A stretch of DNA of 24,541 bases. Origin: CAUTNH01 sp963540225. GTDB lineage: Bacteria; Bacillota_I; Bacilli_A; Acholeplasmatales; Acholeplasmataceae. Below are positions 16,984 to 24,088 of the stretch, in pieces. Every line of letters starts with the position of its first letter. The stretch's first letter is position 1. The stretch spans positions 1 through 24,541 of the forward strand of contig CAUTNH010000010.1 in the NCBI GenBank assembly GCA_963540225.1, given 5' to 3'. The notes below the pieces were generated by a model. That model saw only the letters and a list, made by a program, of their open reading frames with translations, was not told the DNA's origin and searched no databases. Position numbers and translations under genes: made by a program.

Positions 16984-17098
16984 TAATTAGTAAAAGGCTT
17001 TGAGTAAATATCAATTCCTTAAAGCCCTTTTAGATTATTTTTTGGCTCTATCGTATAGTCGTTGCTTGTTCTAAAAAAACTCACAACAACTTAATGTC
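16984..17098 (-). ncRNA. Candidate small RNA in the intergenic region
   Basis: On the minus strand an extended -10 box TGCTATAAT (17113-17105) is followed by a stretch richer in G+C than its surroundings. It can fold as hairpin GUUGUUG/CAACGAC with an inner GUUUU/AGAAC-type stem and a small A-rich internal loop, then a 4-pair hairpin CUAU-ACG-AUAG, then the terminator hairpin. The length would be about 115 bases. I do not recognise a family: it is not SRP RNA, tmRNA, RNase P RNA or a known riboswitch by eye. The whole stretch could equally be the 3' region of the ankyrin gene. Confidence 0.35.
16990..17031. terminator. Probable terminator after the ankyrin gene, usable on both strands
   Basis: AAAAGGCTTTGAG pairs with CTTAAAGCCCTTTT with one bulged base and one G-U pair around a loop of about 13 bases. 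A T-rich stretch follows on the plus strand (TTTTAGATTATTTTTT); a short TTTT follows on the minus strand. Confidence 0.6.
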
Positions 17099-17154
17099 AC
17101 GCATATTATAGCATTTTTATTTTATCAAAATAATTCCTTATATCATATAAAATA

Positions 17155-17163
17155 TGGTATAAT
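17155..17163 (+). promoter_or_regulatory. Extended -10 promoter of the lipoprotein pair
   Basis: TGGTATAAT followed by AAAT, the same core as upstream of the DUF1538 operon; the -35 is weak. The leader of about 33 bases contains AAGGAG at 17187-17191. Confidence 0.6.
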
Positions 17164-17202
17164 AAATAAATCAAAAAAACAAAAAAAGGAGAAATGTAAA
17201 AA

Positions 17203-18876
17203 ATGAAAAAAGTACTATTTTTATTACTTGCAATACTTTCACTTGGGGTTTTATTTGCTTGCGGCAAAGGAGTTACTAATGAGGGTATTGTAAATAAAGA
17301 GTATGTAAAAGAGGCTTTAAAGCACAAAGAAACTGTTTCAAAACCTATGAAAAATGACAAGATTAAGGGTAAGTTAATTCGTGAAAATGGTGAATATCAC
17401 CTTTATAAAAAAGGTAATGAATTATTCCTTGCTCATATTAGTGGAAAAATGGTTGAGATTAAAAACTTGGACTTTAATGATACTGACTATGAAGTTTCAA
17501 ATTTAGGAAATAAGGAGTATCTATATATACGTGATAAGAAAAACAATATAGATCTTATTTACTCTTTTTTAACAGGTGAAAAACTTCTAGAGTTAAAAGA
17601 CCAAGAAGTTATAGATGGCAATACAGTAGTTTACCTTAAAGATTTTTTTTATAAATCAATTACTGTAAAGGTGCATCATACAGACAAAGTAACTAAATAC
17701 TATTTTGAAAATTTTAGAATAGTTGAAAGACCTACTCAAGAAATTAAAAAAATTGATATAGATAAAGCTGAAGAAAGCATTAAATACTACAATGATAATG
17801 GAGAATTACACGATATTATAAAACTTCCATTTCTTGATTATAGAGCAGAAAATGTAAATGCTTATGAGTTAGAAAACAAAAATTTATTTATCCAAACATA
17901 TCGTGAGGTTGAATTAAACAATACTGAAAAAGGAACTGATCTTACATATGATTACTACTATGAAAGATCTGGTAAGATTGTAAGAGTAAGACAAAGACAA
18001 TATATCTACGATTACAAGAAAAAAGAACTTAAACAAATTCATACTGATTATACAATTAACATGGTTATCGCAAATACTAAAGATAAGGTAACTAATCTTA
18101 AAAAATATAACAATAGTGTTTCAAATATTGCATCATTTCAAAAAATCAATCCAAAGACTAAAGAAAGAGAAGATAAACTTTCTCGTGCCACAATTGATAA
18201 CTTCGGAAATATAAAAAAATATTTAAATACTGAATATGAACTAATTTATTCATCAGAAAATGTCTACTATTTAAACTATTTTAACTCTGAAGGAATTAGA
18301 ACAGTTGGAAAAAATTCAGAATTTTTCGAGGGAGCAAATAGCAGAATTTATCAAGTTATTGCTAATAGATATCTTGCTCTTAGAAGCCTTGCAAGAGTAA
18401 ATAAATCTGATAGACAAGATATCATTGATTTATATGACCTTGCTGAGAATAAATACATTTTTAAAAACTACCAAGTTATTAGCTATGCTTCTGAAATTTC
18501 ACTGCTTTTAAAAAGTGATAAAGGTGAATATTATTTCTTTCATAATGGAAGTTTAAAAAAAGTTGATGGCAAACTTGATTTTGTTTCTAATATTGATTAT
18601 TCAAAAGGATCATTTATAGCATACTTTAAAAAAGACAACATTATATCCGTTTATAATTTATTCGGTGATTTAGTATCTAAATACGATAGCACTCAAACTC
18701 AAGACTTTGATTTAAAGGCAAGAAATAGTAAAACTATTGTAAATAAAAATAATACTACAACTACTTATTATTTTTTTGAGGTAACCTATAAAAAATTAGT
18801 TGATGGAACGCCTACTGAAGTTCAAGAATTTTTCTTCTTTAACAGAACTATAAGTTCCTTAGATGCTATATTTTAA
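17203..18876 (+). CDS. Lipoprotein A of a paralogous tandem pair
   Basis: 557 residues with a lipoprotein signal peptide: MKKV, hydrophobic core, lipobox LFAC with Cys20. The mature part is repetitive and beta-rich, with many short strands ending in Lys-Tyr or Tyr-Tyr, like propeller or bead-type surface proteins. It is homologous to the next gene: shared blocks are KYYFENFRIV with YYYFHNFELV, YIYDYKKKELKQI with YLYDFKNKQLKEI, and IDLYDLAENKYIFKNYQVI with IDIYDLLEGKYIAKNYYLA. I recognise no enzyme motif; the function is unknown. It is anchored on the outer face of the membrane. AAGGAG lies 9-10 bases before the ATG. The second lipoprotein starts 11 bases after the stop, whose bases form part of that gene's AAGGAGG. 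Confidence 0.88.
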   Translation: MKKVLFLLLAILSLGVLFACGKGVTNEGIVNKEYVKEALKHKETVSKPMKNDKIKGKLIRENGEYHLYKKGNELFLAHISGKMVEIKNLDFNDTDYEVSNLGNKEYLYIRDKKNNIDLIYSFLTGEKLLELKDQEVIDGNTVVYLKDFFYKSITVKVHHTDKVTKYYFENFRIVERPTQEIKKIDIDKAEESIKYYNDNGELHDIIKLPFLDYRAENVNAYELENKNLFIQTYREVELNNTEKGTDLTYDYYYERSGKIVRVRQRQYIYDYKKKELKQIHTDYTINMVIANTKDKVTNLKKYNNSVSNIASFQKINPKTKEREDKLSRATIDNFGNIKKYLNTEYELIYSSENVYYLNYFNSEGIRTVGKNSEFFEGANSRIYQVIANRYLALRSLARVNKSDRQDIIDLYDLAENKYIFKNYQVISYASEISLLLKSDKGEYYFFHNGSLKKVDGKLDFVSNIDYSKGSFIAYFKKDNIISVYNLFGDLVSKYDSTQTQDFDLKARNSKTIVNKNNTTTTYYFFEVTYKKLVDGTPTEVQEFFFFNRTISSLDAIF

Positions 18877-18887
18877 GGAGGCAATTT

Positions 18888-20600
18888 ATGAAATTTAAAA
18901 AAATATTTTTAGGTATTTTAGCCACTCTTTCTATCTTTACATTTATTGGCTGTAAAAAAAGTCAAAATGAAAAAGAAACTATTGAAAAAATTAGACAAGA
19001 TATACTAAAGAGTGAAAGATTTAATATTAACGATTTTAAATCGGCACAAAAAAAATCTTACATAAAAAAAGTAAGCGCTAATGAATTTTTAACAAGTGAT
19101 AAAGATTTATATAATGATAATGAACTCTTATATGAATTTGATAATGAAAATAAAAAGCATATATTCCGCAATATAATAAATGGCAAACAATTTGATTTTG
19201 ATTCTGAGAAATTTACTATTGCAAATTATGCTGCTGCTAATTACATTCTGCTTTACGATAAAGATAACACATACTATTTTGTAAGTAAACTTGATGGAAA
19301 AATTCTTTTAGAAATTAAAGATGCAACACTTTCATCTAATCCAGATAAAAATAAAATTACTCAAAAAAATAAAATGGCTACTTATAATCGTCAATTTGTA
19401 GATTTTGTAAAATCTCATAATGAGAGTAGTCATGATGTAAAATACTACTACTTTCATAATTTTGAATTAGTAAAAGATGTAGAAAAATTCCAAAAAGACA
19501 TATTTGAAACTGAGAAAAAAGGTCTAGATGTTAGATACAATACAAGTAGTGCTACTATTAGTGTAGATGGAAAGTTTTATGATTTTATAAACTTTAATAA
19601 CATGATCAGTAATTATTATGTACTTGAAAACAATAATATCATATTTAAATCAACCAAAAGACTAATGGCCAATTTTAATATAAATAAAAATAACAATGAC
19701 ATAAAAAATTATTATATTGAAAGAGATGGCAGTGCTTATTTATACCATACATACTTATACGATTTTAAAAACAAGCAACTTAAAGAAATTGACCTTCCTT
19801 TCATGATTGAAGAAGTTTTTAAAAATGAAAAAGACTCAGAGGGAAAATTGACTTTTTCTAATAGCAAAATAAAAAATTTAGTCTTAATTAGAATGATTGA
19901 TCCTGAAACTAGACAACTTGCAACTGCAGATTTAGTTGTAGCTGATAACTACTTTAAAAATATAATTAAAGTAACTACTAGAACCCCATATGAAATGACT
20001 AAAGTTGCTGAAAATAGATACTTAGTTAGAGAAGAAGCTAACTACTCTCTAATTGATAAAAAAGGAAATGTTATAAGAAACTTTTCAAGCAAAAATGTGG
20101 TAGCTGTTCACAATCAATATCTAGTTGTAAATAACTCAGGTAAACCTATTAGCAACACTAACCATAAAATTGATATTTATGATTTATTAGAAGGAAAATA
20201 TATTGCTAAAAATTATTATCTTGCAAAATCTTCAACTGGTATTGAATTGGAAAGAAATGTCTTTTATAATGAAAACTATGAACCAGTTTTATTAGTAAAC
20301 AATCCTAAAAATCCTTTCGTTAAAGTTAAAGGTAAAATATGGTCTAATAAAAACCTTCCGCTATATAGTTTCACAGATGGCACTAATTTATACTTATACC
20401 ATAGAACTGGCCAGCTTATAGCAGAAATTCCGGATTTAAATAAATTTAAAACATATTCTTTAGATTATTCAACTTTTTCAAATTCATCGGATCCCTACTC
20501 TGACTATACTAATTACACTTTAATTAAATATACATCTAGCGATAATAAACGTCACTATATTATATTTAAACAAGAAGTGTCTTACAAACTTGAAAAATAG
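18888..20600 (+). CDS. Lipoprotein B of a paralogous tandem pair
   Basis: 570 residues with signal peptide and lipobox FIGC (Cys22). It is followed by a Lys/Glu-rich linker (residues 23-50) and a beta-rich body that aligns along its length with the preceding lipoprotein. Identity is low, so the duplication is old. There is no recognised catalytic motif. AAGGAGG (18875-18881) overlaps the stop of the first gene, so the two are cotranscribed and probably made together; they may act as a pair on the cell surface. A strong terminator follows 3 bases after the TAG. The function is unknown. Confidence 0.88.
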   Translation: MKFKKIFLGILATLSIFTFIGCKKSQNEKETIEKIRQDILKSERFNINDFKSAQKKSYIKKVSANEFLTSDKDLYNDNELLYEFDNENKKHIFRNIINGKQFDFDSEKFTIANYAAANYILLYDKDNTYYFVSKLDGKILLEIKDATLSSNPDKNKITQKNKMATYNRQFVDFVKSHNESSHDVKYYYFHNFELVKDVEKFQKDIFETEKKGLDVRYNTSSATISVDGKFYDFINFNNMISNYYVLENNNIIFKSTKRLMANFNINKNNNDIKNYYIERDGSAYLYHTYLYDFKNKQLKEIDLPFMIEEVFKNEKDSEGKLTFSNSKIKNLVLIRMIDPETRQLATADLVVADNYFKNIIKVTTRTPYEMTKVAENRYLVREEANYSLIDKKGNVIRNFSSKNVVAVHNQYLVVNNSGKPISNTNHKIDIYDLLEGKYIAKNYYLAKSSTGIELERNVFYNENYEPVLLVNNPKNPFVKVKGKIWSNKNLPLYSFTDGTNLYLYHRTGQLIAEIPDLNKFKTYSLDYSTFSNSSDPYSDYTNYTLIKYTSSDNKRHYIIFKQEVSYKLEK

Positions 20601-20603
20601 TTT

Positions 20604-20641
20604 AAATATCCCAAACGCAATTTTGCATTTGGGATATTTTT
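20604..20641 (+). terminator. Terminator of the lipoprotein operon
   Basis: Perfect 12-pair stem AAATATCCCAAA/TTTGGGATATTT with a short inner GCA/TGC extension, ending in a T-run. It begins 3 bases after the lipoprotein B stop. Confidence 0.88.
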
Positions 20642-20651
20642 AATCATAGCA

Positions 20652-20688
20652 AAAAGGCTGTAGAGTGTTTTAAAATCTACAGCCTTTT
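20652..20688 (-). terminator. Terminator of clpB
   Basis: Perfect 13-pair stem AAAAGGCTGTAGA/TCTACAGCCTTTT with an 11-base loop. On the minus strand the T-run CTTTTTG follows. It lies 2 bases after the clpB stop and about 10 bases from the opposing operon's own terminator. Confidence 0.85.
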
Positions 20689-20690
20689 GA

Positions 20691-22802
20691 TTAATTTTTT
20701 TGAAGGACTAAATCATTATTTAAATAAGATATTATATATTTATCTTTAATTTTTAACTCGCCACTTATTATTTTATTTGCAATAAATGTTTCTACTTCTC
20801 TTTGAATAAATCTTTTAATAGGTCTTGCACCATATGATATGTCAAAAGCCTTATTTAAAATATAAGTAGTTATATCGTTTTTAAATTCAATTACATAATC
20901 ATCTTTTTTTAATTTACTAGATAATTCATCAAGCATTTTATTAACTATCTTTTCTTGGATATTCTTTTCAAGTGGATTAAATAATACAATCTCATCAATT
21001 CTATTTAAAAACTCTGGTTTAAAGAAGTTTTTAACAAGTTTTTTAACTTCGTCATTTTTATCCTTACCACTTCCAAGTAAAATATCAGAACCAAGGTTCG
21101 AAGTCATAATTATAATAGTATTTTTAAAATCAACTACTCTTCCTTGTGAGTCTGTTAATCTTCCATCATCTAGAACTTGCAATAAAAGATTAAACACCTC
21201 AGGATGAGCCTTTTCGATTTCATCAAACAATATAATTGAATAAGGTTTTCTTCTAACTGCTTCAGTTAGCTGGCCACCCTCTTCATAGCCAATATATCCA
21301 GGAGGTGCACCAACAAGTCGAGTCGCTTGAAATTTTTCCATATACTCACTCATATCAATTCTTGTAATTTGCCTTTCATCGTTAAATATCTCGCTTGCAA
21401 GAGCTCTTGCAACCTCGGTTTTACCAACTCCAGTAGGTCCTAGGAAAAGAAAACTTCCGATTGGTCTTTTAGGATCTTTAATACCTGCGCGTTGCCTTAT
21501 AATGCAATCGCATATAACTTTTATTGCATCACTTTGACCAAGAACTCTTTTTTCAAGGTTAGATTTTAAGTTCACTAATTTTTCTCTATCACCTTTAGCA
21601 AGTTTTGTAACAGGAATTCCTGTTGCTTTAGAAATTACTTTTAAAATTTCTTCATCGTGAACTTCCTCTTTTAATAATTTATTTTCTTTGTTTAGCTTTT
21701 CAAGCTCAGCTAATCTTTTTTCAAGGTTTGGAATTATATTATATTGAATTTTGGCAGCTTTTTCAAAATCACCATTATTGTAAAAATTTTCAAGTGATTT
21801 CTTTTCGGATTCTAAATTATTTTTAATATCTTTTAGATCTTTTAAATTATTTTTTTCCATTTCCCAGTTTTCTTCAAGTTCTTTTTCATTAGCCTTTAGT
21901 GGCTCAATTTCGCCTTTTATTTTTTCAAGCCTATGTTTACTTTTTTCATCTTTTTCTAATTTTAAAGCCGTCTTTTCAATTTCTAAATTCATTATTTTTC
22001 TTTTAATATCATCTAACTCTTGTGGCATTGAGTCTATTTCCATTCTAACTGATGCGCATGCCTCATCAATTAAATCAATAGCTTTATCTGGCAAAAACCT
22101 ATCACTTATATATCTGTTTGATAAAACAGCCGATAAAACAATAGCACTATCACTTATTCTTACACCATGATGAGCCTCAAATGCACTTTTTAAGCCTCTT
22201 AAAATTGAGATAGTATCTTCAACTGTTGGTTCTGATACAATAATTTTTTGAAACCTTCTTTCAAGTGCTTGATCGCTTTCTATATATTTTCTATATTCAT
22301 TTAAAGTTGTAGCACCAATAAATGCTATCTCCCCTCTTGCAAGCATTGGTTTTAATATATTTGATGCATCAAGTGCACCACCACTTCTACCTGCTCCAAC
22401 TATGTTGTGAAGTTCATCGACAAATAAAATAATCTTTCCATCAGATTTTTTTATCTCATCTAAAACTCCTTTTAATCTTTCTTCAAATTCACCCATATAT
22501 TTTGCTCCTGCAAGAAGGCTTGCTATATTTAGCTCATATATTATTTTATCTTCCAAATTTATTGGAACATCTTTTTTAGTAATTCTTATAGCAAGACCTT
22601 CTACAATTGCTGTTTTACCAACACCAGGCTCGCCTATTAAGACGGGATTATTTTTGGTTCTTCTTGAAAGTATTTTTATGACTCTTCTTATTTCTTCATC
22701 TCTACCGATAACGTTTAAAATTTTACCTTTTAAGACCTCCTCGTTTAAATTTCTACCGTATTTTTTTAAAATATCTTCTTCATTTTTCATTTTTAACTCC
22801 AT
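20691..22802 (-). CDS. clpB: ClpB disaggregase lacking the N-terminal domain
   Basis: 703 residues. It is a Hsp100 AAA+ ATPase that, with DnaK, pulls apart aggregated proteins. The first AAA domain has GEPGVGKT (57-64), the VDEL Walker B and pore loop KYMGEF. The coiled-coil M-domain (about 290-420) identifies it as ClpB rather than ClpC. The second AAA domain has GPTGVGKT, FDEIEKAH, pore loop GYIGYEEGG and TSNLGSD. The usual N-terminal Clp repeats (about 150 residues) are absent: the chain opens directly with the KYGRNLNEEVLKGK segment before the first AAA domain, as in Mycoplasma ClpB. I chose ATG 22802, with AAGGGGTG 6 bases upstream; an in-frame GTG at 22823 falls inside the CIRCE element and has no ribosome binding site. 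There is no ClpP-binding IGF/IGL loop. Confidence 0.95.
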   Translation of the reverse strand: MELKMKNEEDILKKYGRNLNEEVLKGKILNVIGRDEEIRRVIKILSRRTKNNPVLIGEPGVGKTAIVEGLAIRITKKDVPINLEDKIIYELNIASLLAGAKYMGEFEERLKGVLDEIKKSDGKIILFVDELHNIVGAGRSGGALDASNILKPMLARGEIAFIGATTLNEYRKYIESDQALERRFQKIIVSEPTVEDTISILRGLKSAFEAHHGVRISDSAIVLSAVLSNRYISDRFLPDKAIDLIDEACASVRMEIDSMPQELDDIKRKIMNLEIEKTALKLEKDEKSKHRLEKIKGEIEPLKANEKELEENWEMEKNNLKDLKDIKNNLESEKKSLENFYNNGDFEKAAKIQYNIIPNLEKRLAELEKLNKENKLLKEEVHDEEILKVISKATGIPVTKLAKGDREKLVNLKSNLEKRVLGQSDAIKVICDCIIRQRAGIKDPKRPIGSFLFLGPTGVGKTEVARALASEIFNDERQITRIDMSEYMEKFQATRLVGAPPGYIGYEEGGQLTEAVRRKPYSIILFDEIEKAHPEVFNLLLQVLDDGRLTDSQGRVVDFKNTIIIMTSNLGSDILLGSGKDKNDEVKKLVKNFFKPEFLNRIDEIVLFNPLEKNIQEKIVNKMLDELSSKLKKDDYVIEFKNDITTYILNKAFDISYGARPIKRFIQREVETFIANKIISGELKIKDKYIISYLNNDLVLQKN

Positions 22803-22816
22803 TTTATTCACCCCTT

Positions 22817-22843
22817 TTAGCACTCTAATCTTATGAGTGCTAA
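22817..22843. promoter_or_regulatory. CIRCE element (HrcA operator)
   Basis: TTAGCACTC-N9-GAGTGCTAA, a perfect match to the consensus inverted repeat. It lies 3 bases downstream of the clpB -10 box and just before the clpB ribosome binding site, so HrcA would block initiation of clpB at normal temperature. Confidence 0.96.
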
Positions 22844-22846
22844 TAT

Positions 22847-22875
22847 ATTATAGCACTTTTATTTATGGTTGTCAA
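22847..22875 (-). promoter_or_regulatory. Consensus housekeeping promoter of clpB
   Basis: On the minus strand it reads TTGACA (22875-22870), 17-base spacer, TATAAT (22852-22847), with TGC before the -10. Both boxes are perfect. No CtsR-type heptad repeats are visible nearby. Confidence 0.93.
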
Positions 22876-22907
22876 GAGTATTTTTTATTGTATTTTATCT
22901 TTAAAAA

Positions 22908-22923
22908 ATGTAAGCGTTTTCAT
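22908..22923. promoter_or_regulatory. cre site for catabolite control (CcpA)
   Basis: The minus strand reads TGAAAACGCTTACA, which fits the cre consensus TGWAANCGNTNWCA at every position; the plus strand reads ATGTAAGCGTTTTCAT. It ends 5 bases before the -35 box of the GH18 lipoprotein gene, centred near -47 from its predicted transcription start. It is 33 bases upstream of the clpB -35, so the GH18 gene is the likelier target. Confidence 0.75.
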
Positions 22924-22928
22924 ATTAT

Positions 22929-22956
22929 TTGATTTAATTTTTAGTTGTGGTAAAAT
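22929..22956 (+). promoter_or_regulatory. Promoter of the GH18 lipoprotein gene
   Basis: TTGATT (22929-22934), 16-base spacer, TGG then TAAAAT (22951-22956). A second TATAAT at 22962-22967 has no good -35. AAGGAGG for the gene lies at 22977-22983. Confidence 0.6.
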
Positions 22957-22993
22957 ATACATATAATAAAAATAATAAGGAGGCTAAAATTTT

Positions 22994-24076
22994 ATGAGAA
23001 AATTAAAAACTTTATTCTTAGTGTTTGTTTTTTCTATATTTTCACTTACTCTTTTTGCATGTAGCAAAAATCAAATAAAAGAAGATCCAAATACTAGAAA
23101 ACCAGATCAAAGCTGGCATAGGGAAGGTTATAAGCAGGGAGATTATGGAAATGTCTCAAAGCTTGATGAAAATGGTTATGGCGTTGAAGATAATAAAATC
23201 CCAAATAAAAGAGAACTACCATATGTTAAATATGGTTGGACTGAGAGAGATGGGACAAAAAGATATAAAAGGGTTATTACTAATGCATATGTTGAAACAA
23301 ATGACTGGAACCCTTTAAATGCTATCAGATATGAAATAGGAGATACAGGTGTTCCATTTTTTGATATTGTAACATTATTTGCTGCAAATATTGTCCATGA
23401 TCCGGTTCATAATAAACCAACAGTTGAGTTTAATGCTGGTATTAAAGCAATACTTGATAACTTTGAAAAAATGATTAGACCTCTTCAAGAAAAAGGAACA
23501 AGGGTTGTACTTGATTTTTTACCTCATCACCAAGGTTGGGGATATAGGAATATGTATGGAGAAAACCTTGAATTTTTTCTTGATAGATTAGCCGAGGTAA
23601 TGGATAAGTATAATATTGATGGAATCGATATCGATGAAGAATATGCAGAATATTGGAAAAGACCGGGTGTAGCAACAAAACCTGATGCACCAAGTGAGTT
23701 TGTAAAAAGATTTAGAGAGAGATTTCCTAAAAAAATATTATCAGTATTTAATTATGCTATTCAGTTTGATACAGCAACTGTAAAAGATAAGATAGATTTT
23801 GCATATGATAATTATGGTTTTGGTGGTGATACTCCAGATTGGATTTCAAGAAAATTCCATTCTAACTCATCAATTGAATGTAATTATGGATTAACTGATT
23901 CAACTGTTGCAGAGCAAGCAACAAGAGCACTTTCTAATGGTAATGGAACTGTAATGTATTTTAATCCTCATTTTGATAGAGGTCTACATGGACATTTTAG
24001 TAAATTTACAGAAATATTATATGGTCATCAAACAAGGGATACAGGAATATATTACAAACCGATGTTAAAGCAGTAA
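22994..24076 (+). CDS. Lipoprotein endo-beta-N-acetylglucosaminidase (GH18, EndoH-like)
   Basis: 360 residues. The signal peptide ends in lipobox LFAC (Cys23), then a charged linker (24-90) and a catalytic domain from about 93. The motif DGIDIDEEYAEY (209-220) holds the GH18 pattern DxxDxDxE with Glu216 as the catalytic acid and Asp214 assisting; EndoH of Streptomyces has DGVDFDDEYAEYG at this place. Other shared blocks are TLFAANIVHD, IRPLQEKGTRVVLDFL and HHQGWG. The family cleaves the GlcNAc-GlcNAc core of N-linked glycans, usually high-mannose or hybrid, leaving one GlcNAc on the protein. As a lipoprotein it would work on the outer cell surface. AAGGAGG lies 10 bases before the ATG. The next lipoprotein begins 12 bases after the stop, so the two form an operon. 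The exact glycan preference cannot be read from sequence. Confidence 0.92.
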   Translation: MRKLKTLFLVFVFSIFSLTLFACSKNQIKEDPNTRKPDQSWHREGYKQGDYGNVSKLDENGYGVEDNKIPNKRELPYVKYGWTERDGTKRYKRVITNAYVETNDWNPLNAIRYEIGDTGVPFFDIVTLFAANIVHDPVHNKPTVEFNAGIKAILDNFEKMIRPLQEKGTRVVLDFLPHHQGWGYRNMYGENLEFFLDRLAEVMDKYNIDGIDIDEEYAEYWKRPGVATKPDAPSEFVKRFRERFPKKILSVFNYAIQFDTATVKDKIDFAYDNYGFGGDTPDWISRKFHSNSSIECNYGLTDSTVAEQATRALSNGNGTVMYFNPHFDRGLHGHFSKFTEILYGHQTRDTGIYYKPMLKQ

Positions 24077-24088
24077 GGAGGAAATATT

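Noticed and set aside
9106..17108. Eight-base word TATGCGTG shared by the 9110 palindrome and the candidate small RNA start
   Set aside because: A single short match in different structural contexts; likely chance.
22821..22823. Upstream GTG start for clpB
   Set aside because: It falls inside the CIRCE arm and has no ribosome binding site; ATG 22802 has AAGGGGTG at correct spacing.
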